A stretch of DNA of 64,000 nt from VRUE01 sp963704515 (GTDB lineage: Bacteria; Actinomycetota; Thermoleophilia; Solirubrobacterales; 70-9). This document shows, piece after piece, positions 31,407-39,601 of this stretch. The notes under the pieces were generated by a model. It made no database searches and was not told the origin of the DNA. It was given only the letters and a program-made list of their open reading frames with translations. How positions within the stretch are numbered: position 1 is the first letter of the stretch; the number at the start of each line of letters is the position of its first letter. The stretch lies in the NCBI GenBank assembly GCA_963704515.1, contig OY969913.1:1798001-1862000 (forward strand), read 5' to 3'. Position numbers and translations under genes: made by a program.

Positions 31407-31993
31407 GCCGCACAGCCGAAAGAGAGCGCGTCACGGGGGAGACCCGGGTCAGGCTGAGCCTTGACCTCGACGGTGGCGAGGCGAGCGCCTCGACCGGGGT
31501 CGGGTTCCTCGACCACATGCTCGACCTGCTCGCCCGGCACGGGCGGCTGGGGCTGAAGGTCGAGGCCAGCGGCGATCTCGAGACCGGCGCTCACCACACG
31601 GTCGAGGACGTCGGCATCGTGCTCGGGCAGGCGCTCGACGAGGCGCTCGGCGACCGGGCCGGGATCCGGCGCTACGGGTCGGCCCTGGTGCCGATGGACG
31701 AGTCGCTGGCCGAGTGCGCGATCGACATCTCCGGGCGGCCGCTGTGCGTCTTCGACGCCGAGCTGCCGGTGACGACGATCGCCGGCTTCGACACCGAGCT
31801 GGCCGAGGAGTTCTTCCGCGCCGTCGCCAACGGCGCCAAGCTGACCCTGCACGTCTCGGTCCGTTACGGCACCAACGCCCACCACATGGTCGAGGGCTGC
31901 TTCAAGGCCCTCGCCCGCGCCCTGCGCGTCGCTGTCTCGGTCGACCCGGAGGAAAGCGGCGTGCCCTCGACCAAGGGGACGCTGAGCGAATGA
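31403..31993 (+). CDS. hisB: Imidazoleglycerol-phosphate dehydratase
   Basis: 196-residue single-domain IGPD, dehydrates IGP to imidazole acetol phosphate. The two metal-binding repeats are GFLDHMLDLLARHG...HHTVEDVG and HHMVEGCFKALARALR. No fused histidinol phosphatase domain. ATGA overlaps on both sides. Confidence 0.97.
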   Translation: MSRTAERERVTGETRVRLSLDLDGGEASASTGVGFLDHMLDLLARHGRLGLKVEASGDLETGAHHTVEDVGIVLGQALDEALGDRAGIRRYGSALVPMDESLAECAIDISGRPLCVFDAELPVTTIAGFDTELAEEFFRAVANGAKLTLHVSVRYGTNAHHMVEGCFKALARALRVAVSVDPEESGVPSTKGTLSE

Positions 31994-32616
31994 CCACGCA
32001 GGTCTGCATTCTGGACTACGGGATGGGCAACCTGCGCTCGGTCGAGAAGGCGCTCGAGCACGTCGGCGCCCGAGCGACGATCGCCAGCGACGCGGAGACC
32101 GTGCGCGCCGCCGACGGACTGATCCTGCCCGGGGTCGGCGCCTTCCCCAAGGCGATGGAAGGCGTGCGGCGACTCGGCCTCGACGGGCTGATCGCCGAGC
32201 GGCGCGAGGCCGGCGTGCCGGTGCTCGGCATCTGCCTCGGCCTGCAGCTGCTCTTCGACTCGACGACCGAGCTGGGCGGCGCCGATGGGCTTGGCCTGCT
32301 GCCGGGCGGCGTCGCCGAGCTCGAAGCGCCGGGGCTCAAGGTCCCGCACATCGGCTGGTCTCCGGTGCGCTGGGAGAAGGACTCGGCATTGACCGAGGGG
32401 ATCGAGTCCGAGACGCCCTTCTATTTCGTCCACTCCTTCGCCCCGTCTTCCGAAGCCGGCGACCTGCTCGGCAGCGCCGCCTACGGCGCCCGCTTCGCCT
32501 GCGCGGCCGAGCGGGGCAACGTCTTCGGCGTCCAGTTCCACCCCGAGAAGTCGAGCGCCGCCGGCCTGCGCCTGCTCTCCAACTTTGCCGGGATCTGCGC
32601 CTCCGTCCCCGCGTGA
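31990..32616 (+). CDS. hisH: Imidazole glycerol phosphate synthase, glutaminase subunit
   Basis: 208-residue class I glutamine amidotransferase that feeds ammonia to HisF. DYGMGNLRSVEKAL at the start, nucleophile Cys in GICLGLQLLF, and catalytic His/Glu in GVQFHPEKSS. ATG 31990 overlaps the hisB stop. The partner hisF lies about 890 bases further on, behind hisA and a hairpin element. Confidence 0.97.
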   Translation: MTTQVCILDYGMGNLRSVEKALEHVGARATIASDAETVRAADGLILPGVGAFPKAMEGVRRLGLDGLIAERREAGVPVLGICLGLQLLFDSTTELGGADGLGLLPGGVAELEAPGLKVPHIGWSPVRWEKDSALTEGIESETPFYFVHSFAPSSEAGDLLGSAAYGARFACAAERGNVFGVQFHPEKSSAAGLRLLSNFAGICASVPA

Positions 32617-32620
32617 CGGC

Positions 32621-33346
32621 GTGATCCTCTATCCCGCGATCGACATCCGCGGCGGCCAGGCCGTGCGTCTCGTCCAGGGCGATTACGAGCGCGAGACGGC
32701 CTACGACGCCGACCCGGTCGACGCCGCGACCCGCTGGGCCGGCGAAGGCGCCGAGTTCCTCCACGTCGTCGACCTCGACGGCGCCAGGGCGGGCGACCCG
32801 CGCAACCTCGACGCGATCCGCCGCATCGCCGCCGCGGTCAAGTGCCCGATCCAGGTCGGCGGCGGGCTGCGCGATGCTGCGTCGGTCGAGGCGATCCTCG
32901 GGGCGGGCGCCGAGCGGGCCGTGATCGGCACCGCGGCGCTGCGCGACCCGCGATTCCTCGCGAAGATGCTCGACCGCCACAACGAGCGGATCGTCGTCTC
33001 GGTCGACGCCCGCCAGGGCAAGGTCTCGCTCTCCGGATGGACCGAGACCAGCGACGTGGACGTCGCCGACGCCGTCGCCCACCTGACGGGACGCGGCGCG
33101 ACGCGGTTCCTCTGCACGGCGATCGAGGTGGACGGGACCATGGAGGGGCCGGCGGTGGACGAGCTGAATCGGATCGCGGCGGCGACCGAGATGCGCGTGA
33201 TCGCTTCCGGCGGGGTCGGCAGGCTGGAGCACCTCGATGTGCTTGCCCGAGACGCTGCGGACAACGTCGAGGGCGTGATCGTGGGACGAGCGCTGTACGA
33301 GCGCAAGTTCACGGTCGCTGAGGCTGTGGCGGCGTTGGCGGGGTAG
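32621..33346 (+). CDS. hisA: ProFAR isomerase
   Basis: 241-residue TIM barrel. LYPAIDIRGGQAVRLVQGDY carries the first catalytic Asp and VVSVDARQGKV the second; IASGGVG and VIVGRALYE bind the phosphates. GTG 32621 gives the standard N terminus, 4 bases after the hisH stop. In some actinobacteria this enzyme (PriA) also does TrpF's job; the sequence alone cannot tell. Its TAG stop forms the edge of a family C hairpin. Confidence 0.95.
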   Translation: MILYPAIDIRGGQAVRLVQGDYERETAYDADPVDAATRWAGEGAEFLHVVDLDGARAGDPRNLDAIRRIAAAVKCPIQVGGGLRDAASVEAILGAGAERAVIGTAALRDPRFLAKMLDRHNERIVVSVDARQGKVSLSGWTETSDVDVADAVAHLTGRGATRFLCTAIEVDGTMEGPAVDELNRIAAATEMRVIASGGVGRLEHLDVLARDAADNVEGVIVGRALYERKFTVAEAVAALAG

Positions 33347-33451
33347 GCGGGTCGTGGCACCCTCCCCCGAAGACCGTCGCGCAGCAGATCGTGGGTTGCG
33401 ATTTGGCTTCGCACACCGGGAGCCTTCGGTGGAGGGTGCCACGACCCGCCT
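33345..33451 (+). repeat. Long hairpin element, family C copy 1
   Basis: Perfect 21-bp outer arms 33345-33365 and 33431-33451, then CCGAAG/CTTCGG. The 5' arm uses the AG of the hisA stop. The core contains CGAAGACCGTCGCGCAGCAG and ACCGGGAGCCTTCGG, both repeated in copy 2 (34325-34423, opposite strand). Arms of the two copies are unrelated in sequence. Confidence 0.85.
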
Positions 33452-33491
33452 GCTTCTCCGGAACGTGCCCCGGCAGCCCAGCGGGGCGGGC

Positions 33492-33503
33492 TAGGCTTAG
33501 GAG
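33492..33503 (+). promoter_or_regulatory. Leaderless promoter of hisF
   Basis: TAGGCT (33492-33497) stands 6 bases before ATG 33504. The AGGAG between them directly abuts the ATG, too close to act as a Shine-Dalgarno. hisF thus seems to have its own promoter behind the family C hairpin. Confidence 0.6.
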
Positions 33504-34313
33504 ATGGTGCTCAAGCGGGTCATTCCTTGTCTGGACGTCGATGCGGGGCGGGTCGTCAAGGGGACGAATTTCGTCGGGCTGCGGGATGCGGGGGATCCTG
33601 TTGAGCTTGCGGAGCGGTATGACGCTGAGGGGGCGGATGAGCTTGTCTTCCTTGACATCACTGCCTCGCATGAGAAGCGGGACACGATTGTTGAGCTGGC
33701 GAGGCGGACGGCTGACAACGTGTTCATTCCGTTCACGATCGGGGGCGGCATAAGGTCGGTCGAGGATGCCCAAGCTGTGCTCGACGCGGGGGCGGACAAG
33801 GTCTCCGTGAACTCCTCGGCGCTTGCGCGGCCGGAGCTTCTGACGGAGCTTGCGGATCACTTCGGCGCTCAGTGCGTCGTCATAGCTATTGACGCCAAGC
33901 GGCACGTGCCGGAGGGAAGCTCACCTCCATGCGAGGCGCCGCCAGGGCACTTTGGCGACCAGGCTTGGGACGTCTACGTGAAGGGAGGCCGAGAGAAGGT
34001 GGAGGGTCGCGAGGCAGTTGCCTGGGCTCGTGAAGCCGTCGACCTTGGAGCAGGCGAGGTGCTCCTGACGAGCATGGACCGCGACGGCACCGAGGACGGC
34101 TACGACATCGAGCTCACGAAAGCCGTAGCGGACGCAGTGAGCGTCCCGGTAATTGCCTCTGGGGGCGCGGGCAAGCTGGAGCACCTAACCGAGGCCATCG
34201 CAGAAGGCAATGCGGACGCCGTTCTGTGCGCGTCGATCTTCCACTACGGCACGTACTCCATCCATGAGGCCAAGGAGCAAATGGCGGCTGCGGGCCTGCC
34301 GGTCCGACTCTGA
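33504..34313 (+). CDS. hisF: Imidazole glycerol phosphate synthase, cyclase subunit
   Basis: 269-residue TIM barrel, partner of HisH. Catalytic Asp11 (IPCLDVDAG) and Asp130 (AIDAKR) match the classic numbering; FTIGGGIRSVEDA and SMDRDGTEDGYD are conserved. About 20 residues (roughly 133-153, VPEGSSPPCEAPPGHFG) are inserted after the Asp130 strand compared with usual HisF; in frame, so probably tolerated. It sits between two inverted copies of a family C hairpin and is separated from the rest of the his operon by one of them. Confidence 0.96.
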   Translation: MVLKRVIPCLDVDAGRVVKGTNFVGLRDAGDPVELAERYDAEGADELVFLDITASHEKRDTIVELARRTADNVFIPFTIGGGIRSVEDAQAVLDAGADKVSVNSSALARPELLTELADHFGAQCVVIAIDAKRHVPEGSSPPCEAPPGHFGDQAWDVYVKGGREKVEGREAVAWAREAVDLGAGEVLLTSMDRDGTEDGYDIELTKAVADAVSVPVIASGGAGKLEHLTEAIAEGNADAVLCASIFHYGTYSIHEAKEQMAAAGLPVRL

Positions 34314-34324
34314 ATCGAAAAGGC

Positions 34325-34423
34325 GGTTCGGGAAGCCCTTCCCCGAAGGCTCCCGGTAATACAAGCCGAATTGCCACAAACGACCTGCTGCGCGACGGTC
34401 TTCGGGGAAGGGCTTCCCGAACC
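34325..34423 (-). repeat. Long hairpin element, family C copy 2
   Basis: Perfect 24-bp arms 34325-34348 and 34400-34423. Read on the minus strand the core matches copy 1: CGAAGACCGTCGCGCAGCAG identical, then TCGT, a variable loop, GGCTT, and ACCGGGAGCCTTCGG identical. It begins 5 bases after the stop of the minus-strand deacetylase gene, so like copy 1 it follows a gene in the same orientation. Confidence 0.85.
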
Positions 34424-34427
34424 ACCC

Positions 34428-35369
34428 TCACCCTTCAAGGTCGCCCGCAACCCCACTGACCCCGCTCGACCCCAGGACCTCGAAGCGATCGAGTTCGTAG
34501 GGCTTCGACCGTTCCGCGTACCCCGGCACCTCCGTCGTGGCCCCGGTGTACCCGGCCCTTTGGACCGCTTCGACCACGGCCGAGTCGAACCGCCCCGCCG
34601 GGTAACAGAAGTTGTTCACTGGGACCCCGTACTCGCGCTGGAGGAGCTTGCGCGAGCCGGCCACTTCTTCTTCGAGTTCGGCCGCGCCGAGCGTGGTCAG
34701 GTCCTGATGGTTGATCGTGTGGGCGGCCAGCTCCCAGCCCGCCTCGATCATCGCTTCGACGTTGCTCGTGTAGAGGTCCGAGCCTTCGGCCTTGAGGTTG
34801 AGGACGCCGGGCCAGCCGTGCTTGCGCAGCTCCGGCAGGGCGTAGGTGAACTGCGGCCGGTAGCCGTCGTCGAACTGGATCACGACCGGCTTCGGGGGCA
34901 GCTTGCCGCCGTGGTACCAGGCTTTCTGGACCGTTTCCAGGGTCACGGCCTGGTAGCCGTGGTCTTCCAGCCAGTTCATCTGGTCGCGGAAGTCGGGGCG
35001 GGCCACGTACAGCTCGGGGTACGGGGCGTCGGACGGGGCCGCGCCGAGGACGTGGTACTCGAGGATCGGCACGGGACCGGTGTAGGGCTTCCAACTGGGC
35101 TGGGGGGTGGCGTTGCGGACGAGGGCGGACGTTTGCGGCTTGGTCTCGGTCCTGCTGGTGCCGGGTTTCGCGGCCTTGGCCGTGGTCCCGTCATGCGAGG
35201 AGCCGCCACCGGCGAGGGCGATCGCGGCGATCGCGGCTGCGGAGAGGAGCGCCAGGGCGCCCGCCGCGGCCAGGCGGCGTCGACGGAGCGCTCGCCGGCG
35301 TCGCGCGCGGCGGCCGCGACGTTCGGCATGGTCGCTGTCGGGCTGCCGGCTGTCGGGTCGGTCGGGCAT
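34428..35369 (-). CDS. Polysaccharide deacetylase (NodB/CE4 family), membrane-anchored
   Basis: 313 residues. A very Arg-rich N terminus (about 17-32) precedes a signal anchor (about 33-53), a linker, and a NodB domain: VIQFDDGYRPQ (first motif), ELAAHTINHQDLT (metal-binding HxxxH type), and NFCYPAGRFD. Such enzymes deacetylate peptidoglycan or other surface glycans outside the membrane. ATG 35369 lies 14 bases from the divergent cca-type gene. Confidence 0.9.
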   Translation of the reverse strand: MPDRPDSRQPDSDHAERRGRRARRRRALRRRRLAAAGALALLSAAAIAAIALAGGGSSHDGTTAKAAKPGTSRTETKPQTSALVRNATPQPSWKPYTGPVPILEYHVLGAAPSDAPYPELYVARPDFRDQMNWLEDHGYQAVTLETVQKAWYHGGKLPPKPVVIQFDDGYRPQFTYALPELRKHGWPGVLNLKAEGSDLYTSNVEAMIEAGWELAAHTINHQDLTTLGAAELEEEVAGSRKLLQREYGVPVNNFCYPAGRFDSAVVEAVQRAGYTGATTEVPGYAERSKPYELDRFEVLGSSGVSGVAGDLEG

Positions 35370-35383
35370 CCGGAGAGGCGATC

Positions 35384-36532
35384 ATGGTAGGCAACGCGGT
35401 CATGTCCACCGGTCAGGAGCACAGCGAGAGCCTCGCGGAGGCGCTCGAGCACATGCATCCCGAGCTCGACCTCGTGCGCGAGGCCGGCGGCGATCCCGTC
35501 TACCTGGTCGGCGGGGCGGTACGCGATCTCCTGCTTGGCCGCGGCCGGGCGGACGTCGATCTGGTCGTCGAAGGCGACGCCGCGACGCTCGCGGCTCGGC
35601 TGGGCGCCGAGGTCACCGCGCACGAGCGCTTCGGCACGGCAAAGCTGACCCTGGCGGGCCACGAGGTGGACGTCGCCACCGCGCGCACCGAGGCCTACCC
35701 GCACCCGGGCGCCCTGCCGGTGGTCGGCCCGGCGCACCACCTCGAGGCCGACCTGGCGCGGCGCGACTTCACGGTCAACGCGATGGCGATCCCGCTGCAC
35801 GGCGAGCCGCGCCTGATCGACCCGCACGGCGGCCAGGCGGACCTGGCGGCGCGGCAGCTGCGAGTCCTGCACGCCGGCTCGTTCGTCGACGACCCGACGC
35901 GGGCGATCCGCGCGGCGCGCTACGCGGCGCGCTTTGGCTTTGACCTCGAGGCGAAGACCGAGGAGCTCTTGCGCCAAACGGACCTTGGGACCGTCTCGGC
36001 CGACCGGCGCGAGGCGGAGCTGCTGCGGCTGGCGGGTGAGGCCAGGGCGCCGCGGGCCTTCGAGCTGCTCGGCCAGTGGGGCCTTGTCGAGCTGCGGGGG
36101 GGCGGCGTCGAGCTGGTGGAGGCGGTCGATGAGCTGCTGCGGACGGCGCCCTGGGCGGGCGAGGCGCCGCGCGAGCGGGCGCTGTACGCCGCTGCCCTTG
36201 CCCCGGTCGGCTTTGACGCGGAGCTTGCCCGTGAGGTGCCCCAGCGCCCCTCGGAGGCCGTGTCGCTTGCCGCCGGTCACGACCCGGTGGAGCTTGTCTT
36301 GGCCCGTGCCCAGGGCGCGGTTTGGCTCGACACCTACATGGCGGAGTGGCGGGGCGTGCGCCTGGCGATCGATGGCGAGGAGCTGATCGCGGCAGGCATT
36401 CCGCAAGGCCCGGCCCTTGGGCAGGGCCTCAAGGAGGCGCTGAGGGCGAAGCTGGACGGCGAGGTCGAAGGGCGCGAGGCGGAGCTGGCGGTGGCGCTCG
36501 CGACGGCGAGGGGCGACGATGGAGTGGCGTGA
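35384..36532 (+). CDS. cca: tRNA nucleotidyltransferase/poly(A) polymerase family protein
   Basis: 382 residues. Class II nucleotidyltransferase head with GGAVRDLLLGR, ADVDLVVEGDA, RRDFTVNAMA and DDPTRAIRAARYAARFGF. No HD domain is visible in the C-terminal half. It probably adds CCA (or part of it) to tRNA 3' ends; some relatives are poly(A) polymerases or split CC-/A-adding enzymes. ATG 35384 has GGAGAGG 5 bases upstream; ATG 35402 is an alternative. Overlaps pgeF by 14 bases. Confidence 0.88.
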   Translation: MVGNAVMSTGQEHSESLAEALEHMHPELDLVREAGGDPVYLVGGAVRDLLLGRGRADVDLVVEGDAATLAARLGAEVTAHERFGTAKLTLAGHEVDVATARTEAYPHPGALPVVGPAHHLEADLARRDFTVNAMAIPLHGEPRLIDPHGGQADLAARQLRVLHAGSFVDDPTRAIRAARYAARFGFDLEAKTEELLRQTDLGTVSADRREAELLRLAGEARAPRAFELLGQWGLVELRGGGVELVEAVDELLRTAPWAGEAPRERALYAAALAPVGFDAELAREVPQRPSEAVSLAAGHDPVELVLARAQGAVWLDTYMAEWRGVRLAIDGEELIAAGIPQGPALGQGLKEALRAKLDGEVEGREAELAVALATARGDDGVA

Positions 36533-37268
36533 ACGCGACGGCGTGCGCTGGCTGGAGGCGGAGATGGCCGGCGCGACGGCGGTCTTCTCGACCCGCCTGG
36601 GCGGCGTCAGCGAGCCGCCGTTCGACTCGCTCAACCTCGGCGTCTTCACCGAGGACCAGTGCGAGGCGGTGGTCGAGAACCGTGGCCGCCTGACCGCGGC
36701 GCTTGGCTTCGCCGCCGAGCGAGTGGCGATCGGCCACCAGGTCCACGGCGCCGAGCTGGCAACCCACGACGCTCCCCAGGTGCCCAGCCCCTTCGCCGAG
36801 CCCGGCGCCGCGGCGCCCGAGGTCGACGGCCACGTCACCTCGGTCCCGAACCTCCCCTTGCTCGTCTTCGTAGCCGACTGCGTCCCGGTTGCCCTCTCCG
36901 GCTCCGGCGGCGTGGCGATGCTCCATTGCGGCTGGCGCGGCCTGGCGGCCGGGGTAATCGCGCGGGGCGCCGCGGCCGTTGAAGCGACCGAGGCGGCCAT
37001 CGGGCCGTCGATCGGACCCTGTTGCTACGAGGTGGGGGACGAGGTGCGCGAGGCGTTCGGCGGGCTCGGGGACGGCGTCGCGAACGGGCGGATGCTCGAT
37101 CTGCCGGAGGTGGCGCGGCGGCTGCTGGGCGAGGCGGGAGTCGCGCGGATCGAATCGAGCGGGCTCTGCACGAGCTGTGAGCGGGAGCTGTTCTTCTCGC
37201 ACAGGCGCGACGCGGGTCGCACCGGGCGGCAGGCGGGGATCGTTTGGCGGCATGGGGAGGGGGACTGA
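36519..37268 (+). CDS. pgeF: Peptidoglycan editing factor (multicopper polyphenol oxidase-like)
   Basis: 249-residue YfiH/DUF152 protein. Conserved HQVHGAEL, VADCVPVALS and HCGWRGLAAGVI provide the His/Cys metal site, GPCCYEVGDEV follows. Family members act on muropeptide intermediates or purine nucleosides. Located between the tRNA nucleotidyltransferase and the YggS-like gene, the usual pgeF-yggS-sepF-proC-yggT order of many bacteria. Confidence 0.93.
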   Translation: MEWRERDGVRWLEAEMAGATAVFSTRLGGVSEPPFDSLNLGVFTEDQCEAVVENRGRLTAALGFAAERVAIGHQVHGAELATHDAPQVPSPFAEPGAAAPEVDGHVTSVPNLPLLVFVADCVPVALSGSGGVAMLHCGWRGLAAGVIARGAAAVEATEAAIGPSIGPCCYEVGDEVREAFGGLGDGVANGRMLDLPEVARRLLGEAGVARIESSGLCTSCERELFFSHRRDAGRTGRQAGIVWRHGEGD

Positions 37269-37270
37269 CG

Positions 37271-37903
37271 ATGGCCGGCCTGATCCACGGACTCGACCCG
37301 GCGAAGATCGCCGCCAACCTCGCCCGGGCGCGGGAGATCGCCGGGCCCGAGGTCGAGATCCTCGCCGCGACCAAGTACGTGCCGCTCGAGGAGATGGGGG
37401 CGTTGGCCGAGGCCGGCGTCACCCTGGTCGGCGAGAATCGCCAGCAGGACCTTGTCGCCAAGCACGAGCGCTGGGGCGACGCCTTCGAGTGGGACTTCAT
37501 CGGCAACCTGCAGAGCCGCAAGGTCAAGCAGCTGCTGCCGGCCTGCCGGCTGATCCACTCGGTCGCCACCGATTCCGCCCTCGAGCAACTGGCCAAGCAC
37601 GGCACCCCCGAGACCGAGGTCCTGGTCGAGGCCAACGTCGCCGGCGAGCAGGGCAAGGGCGGCGTGGCCCCGGACGACCTACCCGCCTTCATCGAGCGCT
37701 GCCCGGTCCGCGTCGCCGGCCTGATGACCATGCCGCCGTTCAGCCAGGACCCCGAGGACTCGCGCCCGCACTTCGTCCGCCTGCGCCGGCTCGCGGAGGC
37801 AAACGACCTCCAGCGCCTCTCGATGGGCACCTCCCAGGACTGGCAGGTAGCCGTCGAGGAGGGCGCAACCATCGTCCGCTTGGGAACGACGCTCTACATT
37901 TGA
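37271..37903 (+). CDS. YggS/PLPBP-family PLP homeostasis protein
   Basis: 210-residue alanine-racemase-like barrel. The PLP lysine is in LAATKYVPLEEM; GENRQQDLVAKH, WDFIGNLQSRKVKQL and RLSMGTSQDWQVAVEEGATIVRLG are typical. It binds and buffers PLP rather than catalysing racemisation. ATG 37271 follows the pgeF stop by 2 bases; precedes sepF. Confidence 0.95.
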   Translation: MAGLIHGLDPAKIAANLARAREIAGPEVEILAATKYVPLEEMGALAEAGVTLVGENRQQDLVAKHERWGDAFEWDFIGNLQSRKVKQLLPACRLIHSVATDSALEQLAKHGTPETEVLVEANVAGEQGKGGVAPDDLPAFIERCPVRVAGLMTMPPFSQDPEDSRPHFVRLRRLAEANDLQRLSMGTSQDWQVAVEEGATIVRLGTTLYI

Positions 37904-37905
37904 GC

Positions 37906-37954
37906 GATAATCCCTGGAGGAATCGGCCGGGCAAGGCCGAAACAGGCGAAAACC
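37906..37954 (+). promoter_or_regulatory. sepF promoter and hairpin leader
   Basis: GATAAT (37906-37911) is a good -10. The remaining leader carries a small hairpin (CGGCC with GGCCG, about 37925-37940) and GGCGAAAACC directly before the ATG. It shows no strong Shine-Dalgarno, apart from GGAGG at 37916-37920, too far upstream. Confidence 0.45.
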
Positions 37955-38500
37955 ATGGCCCTACGCGATACATGGCATCGAGCGCTGGTCTACTTCGGCC
38001 TGGCCGAGGATCACGACTACGGCCCCGAGTACGAGGAAGACTTCGAGCCGGAGACCGGTGCCGAAGACGCGCCCGAAGGCAGGCGCGAGTCGGGCCAGGT
38101 GCGGCGGTTGCCGACCTCGCGTCGCTCGCGTCGCGACGAGATCGACGACATCTTCGCCGACGACGAGCCGATCTCCGCGTCCCGGACGCGTACGCTGCGG
38201 CCGGTCGGCAACGGCGACTCCGACGTCCAGGTCCACCTCGTCATCCCACGCAACTTCAACGACGCCCAGCAGGTTGCCGACCAGTTCAAGCGGTCGGTGC
38301 CGGTGATCCTCAACCTGCAGACGACCGATCACGAGCTGTCCAAGCGGATGATCGACTTCTGCTCGGGCCTCACCTACGCGCTCGAGGGCGGCATGCAGCG
38401 GATCGCCGAGAAGATCTTCCTGCTGACGCCTCGCAACGTCGAGGTGTCGGCGGAGGAGAAGGCTCGGTTGCTGGACAAAGGATTCTTCAACCAGTCTTAG
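37955..38500 (+). CDS. sepF: Cell division protein SepF
   Basis: 181 residues. N-terminal amphipathic membrane-targeting helix (MALRDTWHRALVYFGLAED), an acidic and then basic linker (about 20-85), and the SepF core (VQVHLVIPRNFNDAQQVADQFK to LLTPRNVEVSAEEK) that binds the FtsZ tail and anchors the Z ring. Typical length for actinobacteria. Its TAG stop is part of an inverted repeat reaching into the proC promoter. Confidence 0.96.
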   Translation: MALRDTWHRALVYFGLAEDHDYGPEYEEDFEPETGAEDAPEGRRESGQVRRLPTSRRSRRDEIDDIFADDEPISASRTRTLRPVGNGDSDVQVHLVIPRNFNDAQQVADQFKRSVPVILNLQTTDHELSKRMIDFCSGLTYALEGGMQRIAEKIFLLTPRNVEVSAEEKARLLDKGFFNQS

Positions 38501-38548
38501 TGGGGTGGTTGGGGGGCCACCCGACCCTCCTCTCGAACCGCCACTAGG
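38496..38548 (+). repeat. Inverted repeat joining sepF stop and proC -10 box
   Basis: CTTAGTGG (38496-38503) pairs with CCACTAGG (38541-38548), one G-U, and GGTT (38507-38510) with AACC (38536-38539). The left arm contains the sepF stop TAG, the right arm most of TAGGCT, the proC -10. A terminator for sepF or an operator for proC are possible. Confidence 0.5.
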
Positions 38549-38558
38549 CTGCGGATCG
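38545..38558 (+). promoter_or_regulatory. Leaderless promoter of proC
   Basis: TAGGCT at 38545-38550, then 8 bases to ATG 38559. No Shine-Dalgarno. The box overlaps the right arm of the inverted repeat above. Confidence 0.6.
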
Positions 38559-39299
38559 ATGATTGTTGGCTTCTGTGGGTCCGGGAATATGGCGGCGGCT
38601 ATGGCTCGTGGGCTTAGCGGCAGCGCCGAGTTGATGCTCTTCACGGACGGAGGTTCTGGGCGCGCGGCGGGGCTTGCCGAGGAGCTTGGGGGTGAGGCGG
38701 TTTCTTCGAATGGGGAGCTTGCGGAGCGGGCCGATCTGGTGGTGCTTGCCGTGAAGCCGGCTCGGCTCGATGAGGCCGCGGCGGAGCTTGCGGGGGCCCG
38801 CGTCGTCGTCTCTCTGCTCGGGGCCACTTCGCTGGCGCGACTGGAGGAGGCTTTTCCGGATGCCGACGTGATTCGGGTCATGCCCAACGTCGGGGTTGAG
38901 CTGCGCAAGGGCGTGTTGTGCGTTACCGGTTCCTCGCACGCGGGAGCCCGGGCGATGCTCGAGGGACTTGGGCATGTGGTTGAGCTGCGGGATGAGCAGT
39001 TCGATGCGGCTACGGCGGTCATGGGGTGTGCGCCGGCCTACCTTGCGCTTGCGGTGGAGGCGATTGCTGATGCTGGGGCTGCTGATGGTCTGGATGCGGA
39101 GTTGGCCCGGGAGCTGGTGGTGGAGACGACCGCTGGGACGGCGGAGCTGTTGCGGGTCAGGCATCCCGCAGACGTGCGCAGGGCGGTCGCCTCGCCTGGG
39201 GGGAGCACTGAGGCTGGGCTGGAGGCGCTTGACCGAGAGGGGGCGCGTGAGGCGTTTGAGGCGGCCGTGCGGGCCTCATTGGAGAGGATGCGGGAATGA
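38559..39299 (+). CDS. proC: Pyrroline-5-carboxylate reductase
   Basis: 246 residues; reduces P5C to proline with NAD(P)H. Rossmann start MIVGFCGSGNMAAAMARGL, VKPARLDEA, VIRVMPNVGVELRKG, and the C-terminal substrate motif ASPGGSTEAGLEAL. ATG 38559 gives the family's usual N terminus. Codons use more CTT and GGG than neighbours by eye. ATGA overlap with yggT. Confidence 0.95.
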   Translation: MIVGFCGSGNMAAAMARGLSGSAELMLFTDGGSGRAAGLAEELGGEAVSSNGELAERADLVVLAVKPARLDEAAAELAGARVVVSLLGATSLARLEEAFPDADVIRVMPNVGVELRKGVLCVTGSSHAGARAMLEGLGHVVELRDEQFDAATAVMGCAPAYLALAVEAIADAGAADGLDAELARELVVETTAGTAELLRVRHPADVRRAVASPGGSTEAGLEALDREGAREAFEAAVRASLERMRE

Positions 39300-39601
39300 G
39301 CCTGCTGCTCGCCATCACCCGCTACGACGTCGCCGACTACGTCGGCGCGCTGTTCCTCGTCTACATCATCCTCGTGCTGCTCAACGTGCTGATCTCCTGG
39401 ATTCCGCGCGTGCCCTACAACCGGGCGCTGATCGCGACGCTCGACTTCGTCAAAGAGACCACCGATCCCTACCTCAACATCTTCCGGCGCTTCCTGCCGC
39501 CGATCGGCGGTGGCGGCTTGGCGCTCGACCTCAGCCCGATGCTCGGCATCATCCTGCTCTACATCCTGCGCACGATCGTCGTCGGCCTGATCGAAGGGTG
39601 A
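39296..39601 (+). CDS. YggT-family membrane protein
   Basis: 101 residues with two membrane segments (about 15-37 and 78-98). The middle FVKETTDPYLNIFRRFLPPIGG is the YggT signature. Family members are linked to cell division and osmotic or envelope homeostasis; in actinobacteria the gene lies with sepF. Translationally coupled on both sides. Confidence 0.92.
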   Translation: MSLLLAITRYDVADYVGALFLVYIILVLLNVLISWIPRVPYNRALIATLDFVKETTDPYLNIFRRFLPPIGGGGLALDLSPMLGIILLYILRTIVVGLIEG

